From positions 5,047,501 through 5,111,500 of the forward strand of contig NZ_CP102772.1 in the NCBI RefSeq assembly GCF_026020075.1: a stretch of DNA of 64,000 bases, read 5' to 3'. This document shows positions 47,988-55,648 of this stretch, piece by piece. The notes under the pieces were generated by a model. The model had not been told where the DNA came from. It searched no databases and was given only the letters and a program-made list of their open reading frames with translations. Both the position numbers and the translations under genes were made by a program. Positions within the stretch are counted from its first letter, which is position 1. Each line of letters begins with the position of its first letter. This DNA comes from Bosea sp. NBC_00550. GTDB taxonomy: Bacteria > Pseudomonadota > Alphaproteobacteria > Rhizobiales > Beijerinckiaceae.

Positions 47988-48653
47988 TCAAAGCACCTCG
48001 CGGACGCGCAGAAGCGTGGTGTCCATGTGCCGGCCGATCGCTTCCGACAGGGCGTCGGCGTCGCGCTTGAGCAGCGCCGCGATCATCTCCTCGTGCTCGG
48101 CTACTGCGCCCGCCCATTTCTCCGGCCCCTCATTGCCGACGAAGCGCAGCCGCTTGATGCGCGACTGCAGGGTAGTGTGCATCTCGGCGAGAACCGGATT
48201 GCCGGAAGCGGCGACGATGGCGCTGTGGATCGCCTGGTTCAGCTTGAAATAGTCGAGCCGGTCGCGCGTCGCGTAAAGCGCCAGCATGTCCCGGTGCAGC
48301 TTGTGGATCGCCTCGATGGTCGCGTCGCTGGCCTGCGCGCAGGCGATCCGTCCGCCGAGCTGTTCCAGGCTCTTGATGACGTCGAGGATGTCGGCGAGAT
48401 CCCGCGCTGAGAACTTGCGCACGACCGCGCCCTTGGCGGGCAGGATCTCGACCAGACCCTCGCTGGCGAGCGTCTTGATCGCCTCGCGCAGTGGCGTCCG
48501 CGACACGCCGAGCTGCGCACCCACCAGCCCCTCGTTGATGCGCTGGCCGGGGATGAGCTGGCCCTCGATGATCATGTCGCGCACCCGCTCCAGAACCTCG
48601 TCATGGAGGGTCCGTCGCGTGATCCGGGGATAATCGGTGGCCGTCTCGCTCAT
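47988..48653 (-). CDS. GntR-family regulator with FCD domain
   Basis: A 221-aa regulator. The winged helix has NEGLVGAQLGVSRTPLREAIKTLASEGLVEILPAKGAVV. The FCD domain has RDRLDYFKLNQAIHSAIVAASGNPVL and AEHEEMIAALLKRD. I chose the ATG at 48653 with GGAACAG upstream; the longer frame has no domain. It follows the SAF-domain dehydrogenase by 52 bp in the same direction and likely controls that unit and the divergent pdxA-like/tct unit through the palindrome at 50191-50208. Confidence 0.88.
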   Translation of the reverse strand: MSETATDYPRITRRTLHDEVLERVRDMIIEGQLIPGQRINEGLVGAQLGVSRTPLREAIKTLASEGLVEILPAKGAVVRKFSARDLADILDVIKSLEQLGGRIACAQASDATIEAIHKLHRDMLALYATRDRLDYFKLNQAIHSAIVAASGNPVLAEMHTTLQSRIKRLRFVGNEGPEKWAGAVAEHEEMIAALLKRDADALSEAIGRHMDTTLLRVREVL

Positions 48654-48705
48654 CGCTGTTCCATCGTTTCCGGCGCCTCCGTTACGGCATGCGGCGTCTG
48701 TGCTG

Positions 48706-50112
48706 TCAAACGACGGCGGCCGCCTCGGTGGCAAACAGCGCGTCCTGCCGGTGGCGCATCGCCAGCAGCCCGGAATCGCCGGGTATCTCGACATCGCCGA
48801 GGCGGATCGCGTCGCCGGCCCTGACGTTTCGGACGAGGGTCCGGTTGGCGACGAGGTAGAATGGGGCAGGGCGTTCGGCAGCGAGCGGCACGGCCGGCCT
48901 GATCTCGGCCCCGACGCCGTCGATGCTGTGATGGTGCCCGCCCATTACGAGCGCGGTGCCGGCGGCGAGGTCGCGTTGCGCCACCGCGACGAGGTCCTGT
49001 CGTGGCCGATAATCCTCGCCATAGCCGGAGCGGCCGAGGCCGGCGGCATCGAGGATGGAAGTGGCGACTTCCACACCCAGAAGGTGGCGCGGCAGGTAGA
49101 GCGCGGCCGTTTTGCCGCTGCGGCTGACGACATGGCCCTTGCCGGCCAGCATCTCCCAGGTCTCGGCGTTGTCGCAGCGCACGACGATGAAGACGCCGCC
49201 GGCGAAGCTCGCTTCCTCGGGCAGGCGCAGATGGTGGAAGACGTCGATGCAGCGCGTGCCGCTCATCAGCCCGCCCTCGCTACGCTCGGCGAAGAGGTCG
49301 GCGATCTCCGGGATGCGGGCCGGCGGTGCGTGGAAGCCTGCCGCATCGGCCGAGAAGCCGAGCGCATTGGCGACGAGCGTCATCTCGCAGAGATCGGGCA
49401 CGGCCCGAAGCGGAAAGGCCTCGCCCAGGATGCGCGCGCGCTCGGCCGCGTTGGCGACGATCGAGCGAGAACCGGGCAGCCAATGCTCGCGCAGCGCCGG
49501 CAGGGCGTGTGTCGCGCCGTTGCAGGTGACGTTGCCCGTGGCGGCGTCGAGCACGAAATCATATTCGCTCGACTTGCCGGCCGCGATAATCTCCAGGCCG
49601 AGCACCTCGGCCCAGCTCGCCAGCGCGATCAGCAGGCTCGGCTGGTCGCCGTCGACCGGCGTCACTACGACGCCCTTCTGTTGGGCGAGGCGCGCCAGCC
49701 CCGGTCCGACGACGCTGTCGGCCTCCTTCGAGACCAGCGCGACATGGCGGCCGGCCTCGAGGGCGGCGAGGCTGTATTGGGTCGCTCCTTCCGGGCTTCC
49801 GGTCGCCTCGACCAGCAGCTGGAACGGCAGGTCGATGACGATGTCGAGGCTGGCGGCGGCGACGCATTTGCCGCCGTCCCAGGCCGCGCGCGCCTGGGCT
49901 GCGGTCTCGCACAGGGCGATCTCCGATGGCGCAAAGCCGGCGGCGGCAAAGGCGCGCCCGGCGGCTTCAGCCGTCATGTCCACCGCGATGCGCGCATTGA
50001 CCAGCCGCGTCCGCCGCGATTGCGCGAGATAACTGCGGCCGAAGCTGCCGCTGCCGACGAGGCAGGTTTCGACCGGCTCGGTGACCCCCGCGTAATGCGC
50101 GTGAAAATTCAT
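48706..50112 (-). CDS. SAF-domain NAD(P)-dependent dehydrogenase, homoserine-dehydrogenase-like
   Basis: A 468-aa protein. The N-terminal Rossmann fold reads VETCLVGSGSFGRSYL (about 14-29) and continues as in homoserine dehydrogenase-like proteins (LVEATGSPEGATQYSLAALEAGRHVALVSKEAD). The C-terminal 70 residues resemble a SAF domain (ANRTLVRNVRAGDAIRLGDVEIPG), the fold of sugar-acid dehydratases UxaA and of FlgA. GGGGAGAAG precedes the ATG. The substrate is unknown. It is divergent from the PdxA-like gene, with an operator-like palindrome between them, and so belongs to the same catabolic locus. Confidence 0.75.
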   Translation of the reverse strand: MNFHAHYAGVTEPVETCLVGSGSFGRSYLAQSRRTRLVNARIAVDMTAEAAGRAFAAAGFAPSEIALCETAAQARAAWDGGKCVAAASLDIVIDLPFQLLVEATGSPEGATQYSLAALEAGRHVALVSKEADSVVGPGLARLAQQKGVVVTPVDGDQPSLLIALASWAEVLGLEIIAAGKSSEYDFVLDAATGNVTCNGATHALPALREHWLPGSRSIVANAAERARILGEAFPLRAVPDLCEMTLVANALGFSADAAGFHAPPARIPEIADLFAERSEGGLMSGTRCIDVFHHLRLPEEASFAGGVFIVVRCDNAETWEMLAGKGHVVSRSGKTAALYLPRHLLGVEVATSILDAAGLGRSGYGEDYRPRQDLVAVAQRDLAAGTALVMGGHHHSIDGVGAEIRPAVPLAAERPAPFYLVANRTLVRNVRAGDAIRLGDVEIPGDSGLLAMRHRQDALFATEAAAVV

Positions 50113-50190
50113 CAGGCTTCTCCCCGCGCGGCCGATGACGGCGTGGCTCGTTCGGGCCCGCGCTTTCGGAAATGACTACAGCAATCTCGT

Positions 50191-50208
50191 TATGCTGCAT
50201 ACAGCATA
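50191..50208. promoter_or_regulatory. Palindromic operator TATGCTG-CATA-CAGCATA
   Basis: Perfect inverted repeat with 7-bp arms and a 4-bp centre, between the divergent SAF-dehydrogenase and PdxA-like genes (79 bp from one start, 68 bp from the other). Its core TGTATGCA on the minus strand resembles FCD-type GntR sites. The GntR protein at 47988-48653 is the expected binder. Confidence 0.6.
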
Positions 50209-50275
50209 CTTGAGGCGATGGGGTGCTTGTGGTAGCGAAGAGGCAACAGGGATGAAAAGGCAGCGGAGTGCGGCC

Positions 50276-51310
50276 ATGAATGAGCGGACGAATGACGCCT
50301 TGCCGGTGATCGCCGCGGCGATGGGTGATCCCTCCGGCATCAGCCCGGAATTGATGGCGCGCATCCTGGCGGAGCCCGATCTCCGGTCCGCGGCGCGCTA
50401 TGTCGTGTTCGGCGACAAGCGTTTGCTCGATCTCGGCATCGAGGACAGCGGCGTCGATCCGCAGGTGCAGGTCGTGAAGGACGGCGAGGCGCTGCCGCTC
50501 GGCGACAGGCTCGTCTTCATCGACCTCGGCAACCATGATCCGGCCGATCTCCAGCGTGGCAAGGCGACGCTCGCGGGCGGCAAGGCCGCGACAGAGAATT
50601 TCCGCCGCGCGCTCCAGTTCGCCGCCTCCGGCAAGGCCGATGCGGTCTTCTTCACGCCCTTCAACAAGGCGGCGATGCGCTTCGCCTATCCCGGCTACGA
50701 CGACGAGATCCGCTTCGTGCGCGATGCCATCGGCTTCGAGGGCCCCGCGAGCGAATTCAACGTCCTCGACAAGCTCTGGAACGCTCGCGTCACCTCCCAC
50801 ATCCCGCTGTCCGAGGTTGCCAGCAACATCACGCAGGAGCGCATCCTGCGCGCGCTGACGCTGGCTGACGCCAATCTGCGCGCTGCCGGCTTTAACCCGC
50901 CGCGCATCGCTGTCGCGGGCATCAACCCGCATGCCGGCGACGGCGGCAATTTCGGGCGTGACGAGATCGAGACGATCGAGCCGGCGGTGAAGGCCGCCAA
51001 GGCCAAGGGCTTCACTGTGGAGGGGCCGTTCCCCTCCGACACCGTCTTCCTGAGGGCGAAGAACGGCGATTTCGACGCCGTCCTGACGATGTATCACGAC
51101 CAGGGCCAGATCGCGATGAAGCTGATCGGCTTCGACCGTGGCGTCACGCTGATCGGCGGCTTCCCCTTCCCGATCTGCACGCCCGCCCATGGCACGGCCT
51201 ATGAGATCGCCGGCAAGGGCATCGCCAATCTCGGCGCCACTCGCGCCGCGCTGTCGCTGGCCATCAAGATGGCGCAGGACGGGAAGACGAAGGCCCGCGC
51301 CGCCGCCTGA
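50276..51310 (+). CDS. PdxA-like 4-hydroxyacid dehydrogenase
   Basis: A 344-aa member of the PdxA family, metal-dependent NAD(P) dehydrogenases that oxidise and decarboxylate. The three metal histidines are kept: H175 (TSHIPL), H219 (GINPHAGDGG) and H274 (YHDQG). The phosphate/substrate stretch differs: TPFNK instead of TAPINK, and PGYDDE (139-144) where PdxA and PdxA2 have PGHTE. Substrate is therefore unlikely to be the vitamin B6 intermediate, and perhaps is not phosphorylated, as for the terephthalate enzyme TphB, another PdxA relative. No DUF1537 sugar-acid kinase is adjacent. I chose the ATG at 50276 with GGAG upstream. It heads the unit with tctCBA and a DapA-like gene. Confidence 0.8.
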   Translation: MNERTNDALPVIAAAMGDPSGISPELMARILAEPDLRSAARYVVFGDKRLLDLGIEDSGVDPQVQVVKDGEALPLGDRLVFIDLGNHDPADLQRGKATLAGGKAATENFRRALQFAASGKADAVFFTPFNKAAMRFAYPGYDDEIRFVRDAIGFEGPASEFNVLDKLWNARVTSHIPLSEVASNITQERILRALTLADANLRAAGFNPPRIAVAGINPHAGDGGNFGRDEIETIEPAVKAAKAKGFTVEGPFPSDTVFLRAKNGDFDAVLTMYHDQGQIAMKLIGFDRGVTLIGGFPFPICTPAHGTAYEIAGKGIANLGATRAALSLAIKMAQDGKTKARAAA

Positions 51311-51381
51311 TCCGGTTTCGTTTTCAACAAGGCCGCCGGCAAGAGTGGCCCTTCAAATTCAAAACCCTAGGGAGAGACCTC

Positions 51382-52377
51382 ATGAAGACCATTGCCATGA
51401 CTGTCGCGCTCGCCGGCGCGTTCGCGCTGGGCGGCGTCGGTGCGGCGCAGGCCTGGGAACCGACCAAGCCGATCGAGTTCGTCGTGACCTCGGGTGCCGG
51501 CGGCGGCACCGATAATTTCGCCCGCGTCATCCAGTCGATCATCACCAAGCACAAATTCACCGAGCAGCCGATCGTGGTGGTGAACAAGGGCGGCGGCTCC
51601 GGCGCGGAAGGCTATGTCTACGGCAAGGGCGCCAAGGGCGATCCGAACCGCGTCATCTTCGGCACCAACAACGCCTATCTGCTGCCTTACGTTGCCAAGC
51701 TCGGCTACAAATACACGGACCTGACGCCGGTCGCCGCGCTGGCGCTCGACGAGTTCCTGCTCTGGGTGAAGGGTGATGCTCCCTACGCCGACGCGAAGGC
51801 CTATATCGAGGCGGTCAAGGCCAAGCCCATGGGCTTCAAGATGGGCGGCAGCCAGTCCAAGGACACCGACCAGACGCTGACCTCGATGATCCAGGACGCT
51901 TCCGGCGTGAAATGGATCTACGTCCCGTTCCAGGGCGGCAGCGCCGCTGCCGTGCAGCTCGCCGGCGGCCATATCGACTCCAACGTCAACAATCCCAACG
52001 AGAATATCGGCCAGTGGAAGGCCGGCCAGGTGAAGCCGCTCTGCGTCTTTTCGCCAGCCCGCCTCGCCAAGAGCGATCCGGTCTTCGAGGGCAAGGGCTG
52101 GGGCGACATCCCGACCTGCAAGGAAGCGGGCCTGCCGCTCGAGACCTTCCAGATGCCGCGCACCGTCTGGCTGCCCGCCGAGGTTCCGGCCGACGCCGTG
52201 ACCTACTATGCCGGCCTCATGGAGAAGGTCTCCAAGACGCCGGAATGGCAGGAGTTCGTGCAGCGCACCGCCCAGACCGGCAAGTTCATGAAGGGCAAGG
52301 AACTGACCGACTTCGTCGCCAAGGACGAGGCCGCGAACAAGAAGGTCTTCGAGAACGAAGGCTGGGTCGCGAAGTAA
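51382..52377 (+). CDS. tctC: TctC-type substrate-binding protein
   Basis: A 331-aa periplasmic binding protein of the tripartite tricarboxylate transporter family. A signal peptide covers about 1-24 (GGVGAAQAW). The mature part starts with WEPTKPIEFVVTSGAGGGTDNFAR, the diagnostic ligand loop, and has VVVNKGGGSGAEGYVY next. AGGGAGAG precedes the ATG. It delivers an organic acid to TctAB. It lies between the PdxA-like gene and tctB. Confidence 0.92.
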   Translation: MKTIAMTVALAGAFALGGVGAAQAWEPTKPIEFVVTSGAGGGTDNFARVIQSIITKHKFTEQPIVVVNKGGGSGAEGYVYGKGAKGDPNRVIFGTNNAYLLPYVAKLGYKYTDLTPVAALALDEFLLWVKGDAPYADAKAYIEAVKAKPMGFKMGGSQSKDTDQTLTSMIQDASGVKWIYVPFQGGSAAAVQLAGGHIDSNVNNPNENIGQWKAGQVKPLCVFSPARLAKSDPVFEGKGWGDIPTCKEAGLPLETFQMPRTVWLPAEVPADAVTYYAGLMEKVSKTPEWQEFVQRTAQTGKFMKGKELTDFVAKDEAANKKVFENEGWVAK

Positions 52378-52409
52378 GGGCCTACTCGACAAGACGCAGC
52401 GACCTGGAC

Positions 52410-52507
52410 GTCATCCCGGGCGGCGCTTGGCCGACCCGGGATCCATCGAAGGCCGCTACGCCCCATGATGGATTCCGGATCTCCGCTTCGCTGCGTTCGG
52501 AATGACG
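52410..52507. repeat. Dispersed palindromic repeat, copy 2
   Basis: Located between tctC and tctB. It shares the inner half GATGGATTCCGGATC with the element at 9517-9613, and its ends are GTCATCCCGG and TCGGAATGAC. The inner arms GGATCCATC and GATGGATTCC pair imperfectly. Such elements often mark spacers in operons and may tune the binding-protein to permease ratio. Confidence 0.65.
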
Positions 52508-52547
52508 AGGCGCTTTTCGGCGGCCCCCGCAAGGAGGAACCCACCCC

Positions 52548-53036
52548 ATGATCACCCGCTTCTGGGCCGAAATCGGGACCGCGATCCTGACGCTCGTCTT
52601 CGGGCTCGTCATCGTGAAGGGCTCGCTGGAGTTCGGCATCGGCTGGGATACGTCGGGCCCGCAGCCCGGTGCATTTCCTTTCTATGCCGGGGCGCTGATC
52701 GCGCTGGCGAGCCTGGGCACGCTGGCGATGACGGTGGGTCAGCGCGTGGCCGGCAAGGCTGCGCTGGCCGAGGCGTTCCTCGATGCCGAGCGCGGCAAGC
52801 GGGTGCTGTCCTTCCTGCTGCCGCTCGTCGGCTTCGTGGTGCTGAGCGCCACGCTCGGCATGTATGTCGCGACGATCCTCTATCTCGTCTTCGCGATGCG
52901 TTTCCAGGGTGGCTATGGCTGGCTGCCGAGCCTTGCGACCGCCTTCGTGACGGCGGCGTTCTTCTATTTCGCCCTAGAGAAATTCTTTCAGATCGGCCTG
53001 CTCAAGGGCCCGATCGAGCCGCTCATCGGCCTCTAG
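52548..53036 (+). CDS. tctB: TctB small membrane subunit
   Basis: A 162-aa protein with four membrane segments (about 10-28, 42-60, 82-120 as two, 125-150), the standard TctB layout. The N-terminal segment has GWDTSGPQPGAFPFYAGALIALASLG, typical of the family. AAGGAGG precedes the ATG. It pairs with TctA to form the sodium- or proton-driven channel. Confidence 0.9.
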   Translation: MITRFWAEIGTAILTLVFGLVIVKGSLEFGIGWDTSGPQPGAFPFYAGALIALASLGTLAMTVGQRVAGKAALAEAFLDAERGKRVLSFLLPLVGFVVLSATLGMYVATILYLVFAMRFQGGYGWLPSLATAFVTAAFFYFALEKFFQIGLLKGPIEPLIGL

Positions 53037-53055
53037 AGGCGGCAGGGAAACGCGC

Positions 53056-54567
53056 ATGGACAACGTCGCCAACCTGATGCACGGCTTCTCGGTCGCGCTC
53101 ACCACGCACCATATCCTGCTGATGATCGCTGGCGTGCTGCTCGGCGTGCTCGTCGGCGTGCTGCCGGGGCTCGGCGCCCCCAACGGCGTTTCGCTGCTCC
53201 TGCCGCTGACCTTCTCGATGGACCCGGTCTCGGCGATCATCCTGCTGACCTCGCTCTACTGGGGCGCGCTCTTCGGCGGCTCCACCACCTCGATCCTGTT
53301 CAACATCCCTGGCGAGCCTTCATCCGTCGCGACGACCTTCGACGGCCACCCGATGGCCAAGCAGGGCAAGGCGACGGAAGCGCTTTCCTTCGCTTTCCTC
53401 TCCGCCGGCTTCGGCGCCATGGCCGGCGTGATCCTGATCACGCTGTTGTCCGGCTGGGTCGCGAAATTCGCGCTGCGCTTCTCCTCGCCCGAGTACTTCG
53501 CCGTCTATTTCATGACCTTCGCGAGCTTCATCGGGCTCGGCGGCGCCTCGCCCTTCAAGACGGTCGTCTCGATGGCGATCGGCTTCGCGCTTGCGACGAT
53601 CGGCATGGACTCGGTCTCGGGCAATGTCCGGCTGACGTTCGAGTTCGATGTGCTGCTGGCCGGCGTCAGCTTCCTGATCGCGGTCATCGGCCTGTTCGGC
53701 ATCGGCGAATTGCTGCTGACGATGGAGGAGGGGCTGCGCTTCGAGGGCGTCGCCGCCAAGGTCCGTATCAGTGACGTGCTGCGCACGGCGGCCAAGCTGC
53801 CGCGCTATTGGCTCGCTCTGCTGCGCTCCTCGTTGATCGGCATCTGGATGGGCATCACGCCGGGCGGGCCGACCGCGGCGTCCTTCATGAGCTACGCCAT
53901 GGCTAAGCGCTCGTCGCGCAACCCCGCCAAGTTCGGCAAGGGCGAGCCCGAGGGCGTGATCGCGCCCGAGACCGCCGACCATGCCGCGGGCTCCGCCGCC
54001 ATGCTCCCGATGCTGGCGCTCGGCATCCCCGGCTCGGCGACGGCGGCGGTGATGATGGGCGGCCTGATGATCTGGGGCCTCAACCCCGGCCCGACGCTCT
54101 TCACCGACCGCCCCGATTTCGTCTGGGGCCTGATCGCCTCGATGTATCTCGGCAATGTCGTCGCGGTGGTGATCGTGCTGGCGACGGTGCCGCTCTTCGC
54201 CTCGATCCTGCGCATCCCCTTCTCGATCATCGGGCCGATCATCGTGGTGATCTGCTTCATCGGCGCCTTCACCGCCGCGAGCAAGGAGTTCGATATCTGG
54301 CTCGCGCTGGTCTTCGGCCTCGTCGGCTATCTCTTCAAGAAGCTCGATTACCCGATCGCGCCGCTCGTGCTCGCCATGGTCATCGGCGACAAGGCCGAGG
54401 ACGCCTTCCGCCAGTCGATGATCTTCAGCCAGGGCTCGCTCTCGATCTTCTGGTCGAACGCCCTGGTGGCGACCTTGATGACGATCGGCCTCGCTTTGCT
54501 GGTGCTGCCGGTCATCGGCAGCATCGCCCGTCGCTTGCGTGGCACCAAGGCCGCCAGCACGGTCTGA
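53056..54567 (+). CDS. tctA: TctA large membrane subunit
   Basis: A 503-aa protein with about twelve membrane segments. The TctA signatures GVLVGVLPGLGAPNGVSLLLPLTF and, later, PGGPTAASFMSYAMAKRSS are clear. The C-terminal end (about 400-480) aligns with the fragment at 12465-12902. It lies 19 bp after tctB. Substrate is set by TctC and is expected to be a di- or hydroxy-carboxylate. Confidence 0.93.
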   Translation: MDNVANLMHGFSVALTTHHILLMIAGVLLGVLVGVLPGLGAPNGVSLLLPLTFSMDPVSAIILLTSLYWGALFGGSTTSILFNIPGEPSSVATTFDGHPMAKQGKATEALSFAFLSAGFGAMAGVILITLLSGWVAKFALRFSSPEYFAVYFMTFASFIGLGGASPFKTVVSMAIGFALATIGMDSVSGNVRLTFEFDVLLAGVSFLIAVIGLFGIGELLLTMEEGLRFEGVAAKVRISDVLRTAAKLPRYWLALLRSSLIGIWMGITPGGPTAASFMSYAMAKRSSRNPAKFGKGEPEGVIAPETADHAAGSAAMLPMLALGIPGSATAAVMMGGLMIWGLNPGPTLFTDRPDFVWGLIASMYLGNVVAVVIVLATVPLFASILRIPFSIIGPIIVVICFIGAFTAASKEFDIWLALVFGLVGYLFKKLDYPIAPLVLAMVIGDKAEDAFRQSMIFSQGSLSIFWSNALVATLMTIGLALLVLPVIGSIARRLRGTKAASTV

Positions 54568-54618
54568 CAACCGTATCGCCGTTCGCTTTCCGCCCCGTCC
54601 GCCATACGAGATGACGCC

Positions 54619-55536
54619 ATGACCGAACCCTACAAGGGCATCCTGCCGATCGCGCCGACCATCTTCCACGACAATGGCGACCTCGACATCGAGGGCAACA
54701 GGCGCGTCATGGACCTGATGGTCGACCAGGGCGTCGACGGCATCTGCATCCTCGCGAACTTCTCGGAGCAGTTCCTGCTGACCGACGAGGAGCGCGATCA
54801 GGTGATGCGGCTCTCGCTGGAGCAGATCGATGGCCGCGTGCCGGTGATCGTGACCACCTCGCATTTCTCGACGCGCATCGCCGCCGCCCGCGCCAAGGCC
54901 GCCGCGGATGCCGGCGCCAAGATGCTGATGATGATGCCGCCTTATCACGGCGCGCTGCTCAAGGCCGACGAGCAGGGCATGATCGAGCATTTCAAGGCGG
55001 TGGCGGATGCCTGCGGTATCCCGATCATCCTGCAGGACGCGCCGCTCTCGGGCGTGACCATGACCGTGCCCTTCATGATCCGGCTGGCCAAGGAAGTGCC
55101 GCTCGTCCGCTACTTCAAGATCGAGGTGCCCGGCACGGCGAACAAGCTGCGCGCGCTGATCGAGGCGGGCGGCGACGCCGTCGTCGGCCCCTTCGACGGC
55201 GAGGAGGCGATCACGCTGATGGCCGATCTCGATGCCGGCGCCACCGGCACCATGACGTCGGCGATGATCCCCGACCTGATCAAGCCGATCCTCGCCGCGC
55301 ATGCTGCCGGTGACCGCAAGCAGGCGGCGGCGCTCTATGCCCGCGTCCTGCCGATCATCAACTACGAGAACCGCCAATGCGGCCTGCGCTCGGCCAAGGC
55401 GGTGATGAAGGAGGGCGGGGTCATCAAGTCCGAGGCCGTGCGCCACCCGCTGACGCCCCTGCATCCGAAGACGCGCGAGGGGCTGATCGAGCTCGCCCGC
55501 GAGCTCGATCCGCTGGCGCTGCGCTGGGGCAAGTAG
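54619..55536 (+). CDS. DapA-family lyase or synthase, divergent active site
   Basis: A 305-aa (beta/alpha)8 enzyme of the dihydrodipicolinate synthase/N-acetylneuraminate lyase superfamily. Schiff-base Lys167 is in VRYFKIE. The conserved tyrosine of the usual YNxP motif is absent; the place reads LQDAP (138-142), and the GTTGE loop reads NFSEQ (48-52). Such changes mark subfamilies with other reactions, for example aldol cleavage or dehydration of keto acids. It lies 51 bp after tctA and is probably co-transcribed. It would act after the PdxA-like enzyme; the substrate is unknown. Confidence 0.85.
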   Translation: MTEPYKGILPIAPTIFHDNGDLDIEGNRRVMDLMVDQGVDGICILANFSEQFLLTDEERDQVMRLSLEQIDGRVPVIVTTSHFSTRIAAARAKAAADAGAKMLMMMPPYHGALLKADEQGMIEHFKAVADACGIPIILQDAPLSGVTMTVPFMIRLAKEVPLVRYFKIEVPGTANKLRALIEAGGDAVVGPFDGEEAITLMADLDAGATGTMTSAMIPDLIKPILAAHAAGDRKQAAALYARVLPIINYENRQCGLRSAKAVMKEGGVIKSEAVRHPLTPLHPKTREGLIELARELDPLALRWGK

Positions 55537-55648
55537 GTCCGACGCCGCGAGCCCGTGCCACGTCGTCTTTACAAAGCCGGGAGGGGCAGCGAGAACCTCA
55601 CCTGACGAGCCGGGCCTCAAGGGCGGCTACAGAGGGAAGATCCCGACG

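Noticed and set aside
53320..55620. 766-codon minus-strand frame opposite tctA and the DapA-like gene
   Set aside because: The composition is almost entirely Arg, Asp, Gly, His and Ala, typical of antisense of GC-rich genes; both plus-strand genes are clear.
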